Assembly (NCBI GenBank): GCA_045606045.1
Contig: JAZURE010000064.1
Span: 1-64,000, forward strand
Source of the DNA: RGIG8748 sp045606045
Lineage (GTDB): Bacteria > Bacillota > Clostridia > UMGS1810
Direction: 5' to 3'
DNA: 64,000 nucleotides
Position numbers and translations under genes: made by a program
The notes under the pieces: model-generated
Database searches by the model: none
What the model was told of the DNA's origin: nothing
Seen by the model: only the letters and a program-made list of their open reading frames with translations
Part shown: positions 42,561-52,353 of the stretch, piece after piece
Layout: each line of letters opens with the position of its first letter
How positions within the stretch are numbered: position 1 is the first letter of the stretch

Positions 42561-43224
42561 AGTCAAGCCACCTTTCGAGCTCTTTTGTAACCGACTTTAT
42601 TGCATCTTCGTCCTTAACTTTGGCGCTACCAAGACCGCCTAAGATTTTTTTGCGGACATTTATCTCTTTGCTTTTGTAGAAATGGAAAAGTTCAGGAGAA
42701 TTTTTGGATACATTTCTGCCTACAAGAATATCATCCAAAGAGTATTGAAATTCACTTCCAACCTTTGCCACAAAGATATTATATATCTTATTATCCTCTT
42801 TTGCAAGATACTCATCGGTTATTGCAATGTCGTTTGAGTAAAGATACTCTCTTAATTCCTTTTGGGCAAGCATAGGCTGCAGGATAAGAGTTGTATTCGG
42901 TTTGAGATTTGCTTTTTCCAGTATGGACTTTATAAGAAGCCCGCCCATACCTGCAATTACAATCGTATCCGCCTCGTCCGAATCAAGCTTGCAAAGACCG
43001 TCTGAAAGGCGCAGTTCTACCCTGTCCGAAACACCATAATGCTTTACGGTTTCCTCTGCATTATTAAGAGGTCCTTCGTTTATATCCATGGCTATAGCCC
43101 TACTGCATATACCGTTTAATATGCAATATACGGGCACATACGCATGGTCGGTGCCTACATCTGCCAGAACAGAATTATGCGGTACAAGTGATGCAATTTT
43201 AAGTAGTCGTGGTGTAAGATTCAT
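42550..43224 (-). CDS. trmK: tRNA (adenine-N1)-methyltransferase TrmK
   Basis: TrmK methylates A22 of tRNA. The 224-residue protein has the Rossmann motif VLADVGTDHAYVPVY and the TIVIAGMGGLLI signature of the family. The ATG at 43224 follows AAAGG and begins 1 base after the pgi stop; the longer frame overlaps pgi. In Firmicutes trmK usually follows rpoD, but here it sits between pgi and nif3. Confidence 0.92.
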   Translation of the reverse strand: MNLTPRLLKIASLVPHNSVLADVGTDHAYVPVYCILNGICSRAIAMDINEGPLNNAEETVKHYGVSDRVELRLSDGLCKLDSDEADTIVIAGMGGLLIKSILEKANLKPNTTLILQPMLAQKELREYLYSNDIAITDEYLAKEDNKIYNIFVAKVGSEFQYSLDDILVGRNVSKNSPELFHFYKSKEINVRKKILGGLGSAKVKDEDAIKSVTKELERWLDYED

Positions 43225-43225
43225 A

Positions 43226-44557
43226 TTATAACCTTTTTTCAAGCTCTGCCTTTTCTTCTTCAAATCCGGGTTTGCCAAGGAGCGCAAACATATTCTTTTT
43301 GTATGCTTCTACACCCGGCTGATTAAAGGGATTTACACCCAGTATATATCCGCTTACTCCGCAAGCCTTTTCAAAGAAATACACAAGCGCACCGAAGTGG
43401 TATGCATCAAGCTTTGGAATATTTATAACAAGGTTTGGAACACTTCCGTCTGTATGAGCAAGAAGAGTACCCTGAAATGCCTTGGTATTTACAAAATCTA
43501 CTGTTTTGCCTGCAAGGAAGTTGAGTTTGTCTACATTTGCCTCGTCATAGGGAACTTCTATATCCGCATTGGGCGAGTCTACCTTAAGCACGGTTTCAAA
43601 CATGAGTCTTCTGCCGTCCTGAATGTACTGTCCCATGGAATGAAGGTCTGTGGAAAAGCTGCATGAAGCAGGGAAAATACCCTTATTGTCCTTGCCCTCG
43701 CTCTCTCCAAAGAGCTGTTTCCACCATTCGGAGAAGTATATTAAAGAGGGCTCATAGTTTACCATAAGCTCTACATCCTTGCCCTTGCGGTTTAAGATGT
43801 TTCTTACTGCAGCATATTTGTAGCAATCATTTTCGCAGAAAGGCTTGGAATACTCATCCGCAGCATCGGAAGCACCTCGCATGATTTCATCTATATCTAT
43901 ACCTGCGCAAGCTATGGGAAGAAGACCTACGGCAGTAAGTACAGAAAATCTTCCGCCTACATCATCGGGTATTACAAATGTTTCGTAACCCTCCTTGTCG
44001 GAAAACTCCTTGAGTGCTCCTCTTGCTTTATCGGTTGTAGCATATATTCTCTTTTTTGCCTCGTCCTCACCGTACTTTTCTATAAGAAGCGAGCGGAGCA
44101 TTCTGAAAGCAATGGCAGGCTCTGTGGTAGTACCCGACTTGGATATGATATTCACAGAAAAATCCTTATCCTTTATATAGTCCATAAGGTCGGAAAGATA
44201 GCTTGAGCTTATGGAATTGCCTGCATAGATAATCTGCGGTGTCTTGCGGTCTGTACGAAGGTTGTAGAAGCTGTCGGTAAGCATTTCGATTGCTGCCCTG
44301 GCACCAAGATATGAGCCTCCTATGCCCACAACCACAAGTACATCGGAATCGGATTTAATCTTATCTGCAGATGCCTTTATTCTTTGAAATTCTTCTTTGT
44401 CATAATTTTTTGGAAGATTTACCCAACCGAGAAAATCATTTCCGAGTCCTGTGCCGTCTGTAAGTGCTTTTGTCGCAATTTCTACTGCATCTTTCATTGC
44501 GTTTATTTCTTCGGTGGATATGAATGCTTCAGCCTTTGAATAGTCAAATCTTAACAT
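43226..44557 (-). CDS. pgi: glucose-6-phosphate isomerase
   Basis: Pgi interconverts glucose-6-phosphate and fructose-6-phosphate. The 443-residue protein is the Firmicutes/archaeal-length type. Motifs include VGIGGSYLGARAA, ISKSGTTTEPA, DVGGRFSVLT and FNQPGVEAYK. The ATG at 44557 follows GGAGG at 8 bases; an upstream in-frame ATG lies at the site itself. It is followed by trmK. Confidence 0.95.
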   Translation of the reverse strand: MLRFDYSKAEAFISTEEINAMKDAVEIATKALTDGTGLGNDFLGWVNLPKNYDKEEFQRIKASADKIKSDSDVLVVVGIGGSYLGARAAIEMLTDSFYNLRTDRKTPQIIYAGNSISSSYLSDLMDYIKDKDFSVNIISKSGTTTEPAIAFRMLRSLLIEKYGEDEAKKRIYATTDKARGALKEFSDKEGYETFVIPDDVGGRFSVLTAVGLLPIACAGIDIDEIMRGASDAADEYSKPFCENDCYKYAAVRNILNRKGKDVELMVNYEPSLIYFSEWWKQLFGESEGKDNKGIFPASCSFSTDLHSMGQYIQDGRRLMFETVLKVDSPNADIEVPYDEANVDKLNFLAGKTVDFVNTKAFQGTLLAHTDGSVPNLVINIPKLDAYHFGALVYFFEKACGVSGYILGVNPFNQPGVEAYKKNMFALLGKPGFEEEKAELEKRL

Positions 44558-44571
44558 TTGAATTCCTCCCA

Positions 44572-45186
44572 TTATTTGTTGAAATTAAGTTTTGATTCTG
44601 TACCTTTAATAAGTCTTACAATATTTGTGCGGTGTTTGAATACTGCCAAAGCACCTATTAGCACGGCTATGACTATAAAGAGTGTATCTTCTGTGTGGAA
44701 AATTGCCACAAGTACAGGAAACATTGCAGCGCCTATACAAGAGCCGAGCGATACATAGCGAGAAATAAGCATTATGGCAATGCATACTGCAAAGAGTATG
44801 AGCCCTATGCGCCAGTCGAGCATAAATATAACCGCAATGGTAGTCATTACACCCTTGCCGCCCTTGAAAGAAAAATACAAGGGATATACATGGCCGAGCA
44901 TAACAAAAAGTGCAGAAAAGTAGTATGCATCGGGTGCGCCCTGACCTAACAGAGAGCACACAAGCCTTGCTATAAGCACAGCTACAACACCTTTTAAACC
45001 GTCAAAAAGTGCCACGAGAGCTGCAGCCTTTTTGCCCATGACACGCAGGGTATTTGTAGCGCCTGCGTTTCCGCTGCCTTCTTTTCTTATATCCTTACCT
45101 TTTAATGCAGAAAGTATTATTGCAGTATTTACACTTCCTAAAAGATAAGCAACAATTGAACTAATTATAACAGCAGTTACTTTCAT
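44572..45186 (-). CDS. plsY: glycerol-3-phosphate acyltransferase PlsY
   Basis: PlsY transfers an acyl group from acyl phosphate to glycerol-3-phosphate in the membrane. The 204-residue protein has about five hydrophobic helices and the three family blocks: GSGNAGATNTLRV, FKGGKGVMTT and the region near TNIVRLIKGTE. It starts 1 base after the der stop; der-plsY adjacency is typical. Confidence 0.94.
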   Translation of the reverse strand: MKVTAVIISSIVAYLLGSVNTAIILSALKGKDIRKEGSGNAGATNTLRVMGKKAAALVALFDGLKGVVAVLIARLVCSLLGQGAPDAYYFSALFVMLGHVYPLYFSFKGGKGVMTTIAVIFMLDWRIGLILFAVCIAIMLISRYVSLGSCIGAAMFPVLVAIFHTEDTLFIVIAVLIGALAVFKHRTNIVRLIKGTESKLNFNK

Positions 45187-45187
45187 A

Positions 45188-46513
45188 TCAGTTATCCTTT
45201 CCGCGTTCTCTTATGATAAATCTTATAGGTGTTCCCTCAAGACCGAATGCCGTTCGGATTTGATTTTCTATATATCTTATATAAGAGAAATGCGCAAGCT
45301 CTTTGTCATTTACAAAAAGTATGAATGTGGGCGGCTTTGTGGATGCCTGAGTAATATATAAAACCTTGAGCCTCTTGCCCTTGTCCGACGGAGGCTGTAC
45401 CTTTGTGATTGCCTCATTTAGTACATCGTTTAATACACCTGTGGATATACGCATTGCATGCTGAATATTTACATACTTAATAAGCTCAAATACCTTATTT
45501 AATCTTGAACCTGTAAGAGCCGAGAAGAAGCACACAGGCGCATATGTCATGTACGAAAGGTCTCTTTGTACATCGTTTCGGTAAAGCTCCATGGTCTTGG
45601 TTGACTTTTCGATAAGGTCCCACTTATTAACACATATGATGCTCGCCTTACCCTTTTCGTGAGCGTAGCCTGCTATCTTGGTGTCCTGCTCGGTAACTCC
45701 CTCGGTAGCATCTATCATTATTAATACAACATCGCATCTGTCTACTGCGGCAAGAGAACGTATAACGCTGTAACGCTCCACGCTCTCGTCTATTTTGCCT
45801 CTTTTTCTCATACCTGCAGTATCTATAAACACATACTTTTGTCCGTCTTTTTCGTACGGAGTATCTATGGCATCTCTTGTAGTACCTGCAATGTCGCTTA
45901 CTATTACACGGTTTTCACCGAGGATTTTATTTATAAGGGACGACTTACCTACATTTGGCTTGCCTATTACAGCAACCTTTATGGCATCCTCGTCTTCTTC
46001 TGTTTCCTCGTCGAAATCGATATAGCTGTAGAGCTTATCCAAAAGGTCGCCCGTACCCAGTCCGTGAATAGAAGATACCGCTATGGGCTCGTCTAATCCA
46101 AGGTTGTAAAATTCATAGAATTCCATAGGTACATCGCCCACATTGTCTACCTTGTTGCACACAAGGACTATTGGCTTGCCACTTTTTACAAGCATGGCAG
46201 CTACATCCTTATCCGCAGAGGTGAGTCCTGCCTTTACATCTACCATAAAGATTATAACATCGGACATCTCGATTGCCATCTCTGCCTGCAGACGCATCTG
46301 CGAGAGTATGATTTCATTTGTCTTAAGCTCTATACCGCCTGTGTCTATGAGTATGAACTTTTTGCCGACCCATTCTCCCTCGGCATATATTCTGTCTCTT
46401 GTAACGCCGGGGGTATCCTCTACTATGGATATTCTTTCTCCTATTAATTTATTAAAAAGTGTTGATTTGCCCACATTCGGTCTTCCGACTATGGCAAAGG
46501 TAGGTTTTTTCAC
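45188..46513 (-). CDS. der: ribosome-associated GTPase Der (EngA)
   Basis: Der is needed for 50S assembly and has two GTPase domains in tandem plus a KH-like C-terminus. In 441 residues the first domain has GRPNVGKSTLFNKL, DTGG and NKVD; the second has GKPNVGKSSLINKI, DTAG and NKWD. The C-terminal domain ends with the usual GTPIRFIIRER. It follows the DUF512 gene by 6 bases. Confidence 0.96.
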   Translation of the reverse strand: MKKPTFAIVGRPNVGKSTLFNKLIGERISIVEDTPGVTRDRIYAEGEWVGKKFILIDTGGIELKTNEIILSQMRLQAEMAIEMSDVIIFMVDVKAGLTSADKDVAAMLVKSGKPIVLVCNKVDNVGDVPMEFYEFYNLGLDEPIAVSSIHGLGTGDLLDKLYSYIDFDEETEEDEDAIKVAVIGKPNVGKSSLINKILGENRVIVSDIAGTTRDAIDTPYEKDGQKYVFIDTAGMRKRGKIDESVERYSVIRSLAAVDRCDVVLIMIDATEGVTEQDTKIAGYAHEKGKASIICVNKWDLIEKSTKTMELYRNDVQRDLSYMTYAPVCFFSALTGSRLNKVFELIKYVNIQHAMRISTGVLNDVLNEAITKVQPPSDKGKRLKVLYITQASTKPPTFILFVNDKELAHFSYIRYIENQIRTAFGLEGTPIRFIIRERGKDN

Positions 46514-46519
46514 GATGAA

Positions 46520-47833
46520 TCAGCTCCTTTCTCTTAATAACGATGCTACAAAATCATCGCCTGTATTATTTACTATGGAAACCTTGACACCGAGTGCTTT
46601 TTCTATGTCTTCTTTTGTAACATCATCGAGAAGAATATCGCAGTCAGATTTGAACATGCTCTCCGACAAAAGAAGTTCTTCGCCAAGGTCCTTGCCCTTT
46701 AGAGCATCGATTATATCAGAGCCGCAGAGTAATCCTGTAACGGTGATTTTGCCACCAAAGAAATTGTTTTTAATTTTGTATATATTTACATCAAGGCGGG
46801 GGCATTTTTTCCTTACCTTGTCCGCAAAAGCGCATATATAATCATATGCAATCTCGGATGTGGCTATGCTTTTTTTGCAGGGTTTTATGCCGTCTTTTAC
46901 ATCCTTTAGTGCATCGGTGAGCTCATAGCTCAAGGTAGTCATAAGTCCTACGCCGTTTTCTATCTGCGGGAAGTCCTCGTAATACTCAAAGGGCGGAAGA
47001 AACATTTGAGCCTTGATATAAAATTCATCTGCAAGGTATACAAGCCTTGTTCCGTATGCGGCAAGAAACTTTTCGCTAATTTTAGTAACCTCGTCTATTA
47101 CTTTCTCGCAATCTTCCTTTTCAAAGGCTTCAAGAGGATAAAGACCGTCTCTGTATGCGGTAAGACCTACGGGAACTACCGATATACTGCGTATATGAGG
47201 GAAAAGATTTGACAAATCCATAAGGCTTTGTTTTAAAACCTCACCGTCGTTTATGCCCTTGCAAAGTACAATCTGTGCATTCATTGTAATACCTGCATCT
47301 GCAAATCTCTTCATAATAGGAATAAGCTTTCCTGCAAATCGGTTATTTAACATCTTGCATCTTAAATCAGCATCAGTTGTGTGTACCGACACATTTACAG
47401 GACTTACCCTAAGATTGCAAATACGCTCAACATCGGCATCCGACAAATTGGTGAGTGTAACATAGTTGCCCTCAAGAAAGGACAGACGCACATCGTCATC
47501 CTTAAAGTACATTGTGCTTCTCATATCCTTGGGAAGCTGGTCCATAAAGCAGAAAATACACTTATTGGTACAGGTTTTGGGCTTGTCCATGAGAGAGTTT
47601 TCAAATTCACATCCAAACTGCTCATAGAGGTCGTTGTAAACCTCTATCTTCTCTATGCTTCCGTCAGCTTTTTTCACCTCTATGGTGTAATACTCGTCCG
47701 AGGTCAAAAAGCGAAAATCCAATACATCTGTAAATTCCTTGTTATTCACTTTTAGTATTATATCGCCCTTTTCTATACCGCAGTCCTCCGCAATGGAAAA
47801 GGGATCTACAGATTTTACAACTGCATCTGCCAT
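46520..47833 (-). CDS. PDZ-radical SAM protein with DUF512
   Basis: The 437-residue protein has an N-terminal PDZ-like domain (about 1-60, DCGIEKGDIILKVN), then a radical SAM-like cluster motif CTNKCIFCFMDQLP (Cx3Cx2C), and a C-terminal DUF512 region. Homologues are found beside der throughout Clostridia, which suggests a role linked to ribosome or tRNA processes, though none is proven. It lies downstream of the rpmF terminator. Confidence 0.88.
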   Translation of the reverse strand: MADAVVKSVDPFSIAEDCGIEKGDIILKVNNKEFTDVLDFRFLTSDEYYTIEVKKADGSIEKIEVYNDLYEQFGCEFENSLMDKPKTCTNKCIFCFMDQLPKDMRSTMYFKDDDVRLSFLEGNYVTLTNLSDADVERICNLRVSPVNVSVHTTDADLRCKMLNNRFAGKLIPIMKRFADAGITMNAQIVLCKGINDGEVLKQSLMDLSNLFPHIRSISVVPVGLTAYRDGLYPLEAFEKEDCEKVIDEVTKISEKFLAAYGTRLVYLADEFYIKAQMFLPPFEYYEDFPQIENGVGLMTTLSYELTDALKDVKDGIKPCKKSIATSEIAYDYICAFADKVRKKCPRLDVNIYKIKNNFFGGKITVTGLLCGSDIIDALKGKDLGEELLLSESMFKSDCDILLDDVTKEDIEKALGVKVSIVNNTGDDFVASLLRERS

Positions 47834-47863
47834 AGTATACCTCTTAGTACCTTTTAGTTTTAA

Positions 47864-47893
47864 AAAACCTGTCCGTCTATACGGACAGGTTTT
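47864..47893 (-). terminator. intrinsic terminator of yceD-rpmF
   Basis: AAAACCTGTCCGT/ACGGACAGGTTTT forms a 13-bp stem with a 4-base loop. On the minus strand it continues into a T-run. Confidence 0.9.
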
Positions 47894-47903
47894 TTGAAAA
47901 GCA

Positions 47904-48083
47904 TTATTCTTCGGTCTTTATAACTTCTTTACCGTCATAGTGTCCGCAAGCCTTGCAAACTCTGTGTGGCATCTTATATTCCTGACACTTGGGGCATTTT
48001 ACCATACCGGGTAAAACGAGCTTCCAATTTGCTCTTCTTTTATCTCTTCTTGCTTTTGAAGTTTTTCTCTTGGGTACTGCCAT
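47904..48083 (-). CDS. rpmF: 50S ribosomal protein L32
   Basis: The 59-residue protein starts MAVPKRKTSKARRDKRRAN and has two zinc-binding pairs, CPKC and CKAC, so it is the zinc-containing form of L32. GGAGGTGG precedes the start. It follows yceD by 28 bases, the usual pairing. The gene was identified directly from the minus-strand sequence. Confidence 0.96.
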   Translation of the reverse strand: MAVPKRKTSKARRDKRRANWKLVLPGMVKCPKCQEYKMPHRVCKACGHYDGKEVIKTEE

Positions 48084-48111
48084 GGTTCCACCTCCTGATA
48101 TTTATAAGAAC

Positions 48112-48612
48112 TTAGTCTTTAATAAACTGTTTAAGTACAGCAAGTCGCGGGTCTATATTGTCGTCTGCACACGAGCAGTTTTCGTGGTTAAGGTTAATTC
48201 CGCAAGTGGGACAAAACCCCTTGCAATCCTCACTGCAAAGATAGTTTATTGGTAGTGACCCTATAAATGCCTTTTCCGTAACCTCGCTCAAATCGATATT
48301 GCCCGATGTAAGTACAGTAACCTCATCCTCGCTATCATCCTGCTCGGTCTTGGAAAAAACCTCGCTTATGCGAAACGAATGCTGTACACTCACACTATCT
48401 AAGCATCTGGCGCATTGAGTGGTAAAGCTTACTTCTGCATCCAAATCAAGATACAAAACACCTGAAATGTTCTTGATTTCACCAACATGATGAATCGGAC
48501 CATCAAAAGAAATATCCTGCCCGTTAAAGCTCAGATTGTCCAAACTGATGTCGAATTCGAGCTTTTTTAATGCGCCGTCGTTTTGTATTAGCTGTGATAC
48601 ATCTAAAACCAT
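48112..48612 (-). CDS. yceD: YceD/DUF177 family protein (23S rRNA accumulation)
   Basis: The 166-residue protein has the DUF177 features: QCARCLDSVSV in the middle and CSEDCKGFCPTCGINLN near the C-terminus. YceD proteins are linked to 23S rRNA accumulation and sit before rpmF. The ATG at 48612 follows GAGGTG at 6 bases. A consensus promoter lies directly upstream. Confidence 0.92.
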   Translation of the reverse strand: MVLDVSQLIQNDGALKKLEFDISLDNLSFNGQDISFDGPIHHVGEIKNISGVLYLDLDAEVSFTTQCARCLDSVSVQHSFRISEVFSKTEQDDSEDEVTVLTSGNIDLSEVTEKAFIGSLPINYLCSEDCKGFCPTCGINLNHENCSCADDNIDPRLAVLKQFIKD

Positions 48613-48637
48613 AATACACCTCGACATAACAAATCTT

Positions 48638-48666
48638 ATTATATATATTTATTTGGCTTTTGTCAA
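48638..48666 (-). promoter_or_regulatory. consensus sigma-A promoter of yceD-rpmF
   Basis: TTGACA and TATAAT on the minus strand are separated by 17 bases, a perfect consensus. It separates yceD-rpmF from the upstream ackA. Confidence 0.92.
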
Positions 48667-48687
48667 GTTTTTTTGCTAATATTGTAA

Positions 48688-49878
48688 TTATTTTACAAGA
48701 GAAGCTGTATCCTTGGCAATCATGAGTTCCTCATTGGTAGGAATAACAAGAGTTTTAACCTTTGCATCAGGTGCGGAGATATCTCTCTGTACGCCTCTGC
48801 AATCGTTTAACTCGGGGTCTATCTTAACGCCCATGTATTCAAGTCCCTCTGTAACTGCAGCTCTTGTAATCTTGGTGTTCTCTCCTACGCCTGCTGTGAA
48901 TACGATGGCATCTACACCGCCCATCGCAGCAGCATATGCACCGATGTACTTCTTAACATGGTATGCAAACATATCAAGCGCAAGCTCTGCCCTTTCGTCT
49001 GTATTCATAGCTGCTTCGAGGTCTCTGAAGTCGCTGCTTATGCCGGATATACCAAACACTCCGGACTTCTTGTTGAGAACTGCATCAACGCCCTTTGCAT
49101 CGAGACCTTCCTTTTCCATAATATAACCAACTATGGCAGGGTCTATGTCTCCCGAGCGTGTACCCATAGCTACACCTGCAAGGGGTGTAAAGCCCATGGA
49201 GGTATCCACGGAGTGACCGTTCATAACAGCGGCAATGGAAGAGCCGTTACCTAAGTGTGCTGTTATAATCTTAAGCTCGGAAAGGGGCTTTCCAAGCATC
49301 TTTGCAGCCTGTTCGGATACATACTTATGGCTTGTACCATGGAAGCCGTATCTTCTTACCTTGTGCTTTGTATAGTATTCATAAGGAAGAGCATAGAGGA
49401 ATGCCTTCTTGGGCATCTTCTGATGGAAAGCTGTATCGAATACGCCCACCTGAGGTGTACCTGGCATTGCCTTCTGGCATGCTTCTATACCTATGATGTT
49501 TGCAGGGTTATGAAGGGGTGCAAGCGGGATACACTCACGAAGAGCGTCCATAACTGCATCGTCTATTACAACGGAGCCGCTGAATATCTCACCGCCGTGT
49601 ACAACTCTGTGACCTACTGCATCTATCTCGGACATATCGGCAATAACTTCGTGCTCGGTTCCTGTAAGTGCTTCTATAACCATGTTTATAGCATCGGAGT
49701 GGTCTTTCATATTTTCCTGTCTTACAAGGTTGTCCTTGCCTTCAACCTTCTGTGTAAGCATGGAGCCTTCGATACCTATTCTCTCGCAGAGACCTTTTGC
49801 AAGAACTGCTTCTGTCTCGATATCGATGAACTGATATTTAAGCGAAGAGCTTCCTGCGTTGATAACTAAAACTTTCAT
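48688..49878 (-). CDS. ackA: acetate kinase
   Basis: AckA makes ATP and acetate from acetyl phosphate. The 396-residue protein has the family signatures VLVINAGSSSLKYQ, RYGFHGTSHKYV, GNGSSIAAV and FTAGVGENT. It follows pta by 28 bases, so the acetate fermentation pair is co-transcribed from the pta promoter. Confidence 0.97.
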   Translation of the reverse strand: MKVLVINAGSSSLKYQFIDIETEAVLAKGLCERIGIEGSMLTQKVEGKDNLVRQENMKDHSDAINMVIEALTGTEHEVIADMSEIDAVGHRVVHGGEIFSGSVVIDDAVMDALRECIPLAPLHNPANIIGIEACQKAMPGTPQVGVFDTAFHQKMPKKAFLYALPYEYYTKHKVRRYGFHGTSHKYVSEQAAKMLGKPLSELKIITAHLGNGSSIAAVMNGHSVDTSMGFTPLAGVAMGTRSGDIDPAIVGYIMEKEGLDAKGVDAVLNKKSGVFGISGISSDFRDLEAAMNTDERAELALDMFAYHVKKYIGAYAAAMGGVDAIVFTAGVGENTKITRAAVTEGLEYMGVKIDPELNDCRGVQRDISAPDAKVKTLVIPTNEELMIAKDTASLVK

Positions 49879-49906
49879 TTATATCATTCCTTTCAATTTT
49901 TATGTA

Positions 49907-50905
49907 TTATTTATTTCCCTGTGCCTGTACACATGTGATTGCAACAACACCCACGATATCGTCTGCACTGCAGCCTCTGGAAAGGTCGTTTATAGGCATT
50001 GCTATACCCTGTGTTACAGGGCCGTATGCCTCTGCCTTGGCAAGACGCTGTACAAGCTTGTAGCCGATATTTCCTGCATCGAGGTCGGGGAATACAAGTA
50101 CATTTGCCTTACCTGCAACATCCGAGTCGGGAGCCTTGGAGGAGCCAACCGAGGGAACGATTGCGGCATCAAGCTGAAGCTCGCCGTCTACCTTTAAGCC
50201 GGGGTTGTTTTCCTTGCAGATTCTTGTAGCCTCTACAACCTTGTCCACATCTGCATGCTTAGCGCTGCCCTTTGTGGAGTGCGAAAGCATAGCAACTATA
50301 GCTTCCTTTTCTGCAAGAAGCTCAAAGGACTCTGCAGAGCATGCAGCTATTGCAGCAAGCTTTTCGGGGTCGGGATTCTGCTCAAGACCGCTGTCAGCAA
50401 ATATGAATGTACCGTTTGCACCATACTCGCAATCGGGTACAACCATAAGGAAGAATGCGGATACAAGCTTAACACCGGGTTTTGTTTTTATAATCTGGAG
50501 ACTGGGTCTTAAGGTGTTGGCTGTGGAGTGGCATGCACCGGAAACTACGCCGTCTGCATCTCCTGCCTTAACCATAAGACAAGCATAATACATATAATCG
50601 CCAAGTGCTGTCTTTTTGGCTTCTTCATATGTAAGTCCCTTGGACTTTCTGAGTTCTACAAAAAGGTTAAGATACTCTTCTGTCTTTTCGTATGTATAAG
50701 GGTCAATTATTGTAGCTTTGGAAATATCGAGTCCCTTGCTGTTTTCTTCCACCTCAGCAGGTGTGCCTATGATTATGATATCTGCGATGTCTTCCTTAAG
50801 GATGGTCTCTGCTGCTTCAAAGGTTCTTCTGTCCATAGATTCGGGCAGAACTATTGTTTTTTTGTCCTGTCTTGCTCTCTCTTTGATTCTTTCGATAAAA
50901 CTCAT
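49907..50905 (-). CDS. pta: phosphate acetyltransferase
   Basis: Pta converts acetyl-CoA to acetyl phosphate. The 332-residue protein is the short catalytic form without the regulatory N-terminal domains. Motifs include IVLPESMDRRTFEAA, VSGACHSTANTLRP and VLVFPDLDAGNIGYKLVQR. With ackA it provides substrate-level ATP formation in a fermenting anaerobe. Confidence 0.96.
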   Translation of the reverse strand: MSFIERIKERARQDKKTIVLPESMDRRTFEAAETILKEDIADIIIIGTPAEVEENSKGLDISKATIIDPYTYEKTEEYLNLFVELRKSKGLTYEEAKKTALGDYMYYACLMVKAGDADGVVSGACHSTANTLRPSLQIIKTKPGVKLVSAFFLMVVPDCEYGANGTFIFADSGLEQNPDPEKLAAIAACSAESFELLAEKEAIVAMLSHSTKGSAKHADVDKVVEATRICKENNPGLKVDGELQLDAAIVPSVGSSKAPDSDVAGKANVLVFPDLDAGNIGYKLVQRLAKAEAYGPVTQGIAMPINDLSRGCSADDIVGVVAITCVQAQGNK

Positions 50906-50940
50906 TGTCTTCCTCCTAAGTTTAAAATCTTATAAATTAC

Positions 50941-50969
50941 ATTATACTACGTTCTTTGCGATTTTACAA
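50941..50969 (-). promoter_or_regulatory. sigma-A promoter of pta-ackA
   Basis: TTGTAA and TATAAT on the minus strand are 17 bases apart, with the -10 about 35 bases before the pta start. Confidence 0.75.
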
Positions 50970-50994
50970 TAGTTTACGATTATTTTTAACAAAA

Positions 50995-51576
50995 TCAACC
51001 ATTTTTCAGGCTGTGTACACTGTGCTTTATCTGCTTGTCGTTTTCTATATATTCCAAGGCACCCTCGGCAGTATTGCTGTAGCCATAGATAAGCTTTAAA
51101 TCGTTTCTTATAAATTTCTCTTTAAACGCTACATCAAGGAATTTTATCATACCCTCATAATAGCCGTTTATATCGTATATTACTATAGGTTTTACATGGC
51201 GTCCGAGCTGTTTTAAGGTAAGGACTTCAAAAAACTCCTCAAATGTACCTATGCCTCCGGGTACTATAACAAAGGCTTCTGCTATGTCCTCCATTTTGCT
51301 CTTGCGCTGTGCCATGGTTTCGGTATATATAAGTTCATCGCATTTATCGTATATAAGCTCTATCTCTTCGTCTCTGAAAAATGACGGGATTACTCCGTAT
51401 ATCTTTCCGCCTGCCTCTTTGACTCCTCTTGCGGCAGCTCCCATAAGACCGTGACCGCCTGCGCCGAACACAAGCGAATGTCCCCTCTCGCCCATAAGCT
51501 TTCCAAGCTTCTCTACAGAGTCGATATAAGAGCTGTCTATTTCGTTGCTTGCAGCTCCGAATACGCAAATTTTCAT
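50995..51576 (-). CDS. LOG family protein (TIGR00730, nucleotide phosphoribohydrolase)
   Basis: The 193-residue protein has the LOG signatures VFGAGGHGLMGA and VPGGIGTFEEFFE (PGGxGTxxE), with the conserved Arg in MAQRK. LOG enzymes release bases from nucleoside 5'-monophosphates and were first described for cytokinin activation; the role in Clostridia is unclear. The ATG at 51576 begins 1 base after the murI stop. Confidence 0.9.
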   Translation of the reverse strand: MKICVFGAASNEIDSSYIDSVEKLGKLMGERGHSLVFGAGGHGLMGAAARGVKEAGGKIYGVIPSFFRDEEIELIYDKCDELIYTETMAQRKSKMEDIAEAFVIVPGGIGTFEEFFEVLTLKQLGRHVKPIVIYDINGYYEGMIKFLDVAFKEKFIRNDLKLIYGYSNTAEGALEYIENDKQIKHSVHSLKNG

Positions 51577-51577
51577 A

Positions 51578-52345
51578 TTAACATTCCTCCAACAAAGACC
51601 GTTCAAGGTCATTCTTTTTTGCATCACCCAAAGTGTTTTCAAACACCACCGTTCCAAGCTCACATGACGGATTCAAAAGTCCGTCTGATTCTAAAAGCCT
51701 TTTTAACTGCTTTGCAGTACCCAGCCCACCGTCATATATGCGGACATGGGGCAAAATGGATGTAATCACTCCTTTTAAGAAAGGATAGTGCGTACATCCC
51801 AAAACAACTGCATCGGGTTTTTTTATGCTTTTAAAAAGCTTATCTAAATATTCATATGCTTCCGTTTTGTCGGAAAGACCTCTTTCTACGATTTCCATAA
51901 GTCCCGCACACGGAAGCGGTATGATGCGCGAGGACGCACCGTTTGACTCTACAAGTTTTGTAAACTTATCCTCTTTTAAGGTAAGAGGTGTTGCCATAAC
52001 AGCTATTACGGAATTGTCGGCGCACTCTAATGCAGGCTTAATTGCAGGCTCTATACCTACTACGGGCATGTGAGAGTACTTTTCTCTTATAGGTGCTATA
52101 CACACGCTTGTAGCCGTATTGCATGCAACAACCACTGCCTTTACTCCCTTGTCTGCAAGGTAATCGGCACATGATACGGCATGGTGCAAAATCTCCTCGC
52201 GGCTCTTTGTACCGTAGGGGGCGTTTTTGCTGTCGCCAAGATATATATAGTTTTCGTTTGGCATAAGGCGGCGCATCTCTTTTAATACGCTTACTCCGCC
52301 CACACCCGAATCAAATACTCCTATTGGTAAACTTTGCTTATGCAT
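51578..52345 (-). CDS. murI: glutamate racemase
   Basis: MurI makes D-glutamate for peptidoglycan. The 255-residue protein has GVFDSGVGGVSVL, GDSKNAPYG, and the two catalytic Cys in VVACNTATS and LGCTHYPFL. It lies 8 bases after the GerMN lipoprotein gene in the same run. Confidence 0.95.
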   Translation of the reverse strand: MHKQSLPIGVFDSGVGGVSVLKEMRRLMPNENYIYLGDSKNAPYGTKSREEILHHAVSCADYLADKGVKAVVVACNTATSVCIAPIREKYSHMPVVGIEPAIKPALECADNSVIAVMATPLTLKEDKFTKLVESNGASSRIIPLPCAGLMEIVERGLSDKTEAYEYLDKLFKSIKKPDAVVLGCTHYPFLKGVITSILPHVRIYDGGLGTAKQLKRLLESDGLLNPSCELGTVVFENTLGDAKKNDLERSLLEEC

Positions 52346-52353
52346 ATATAAAC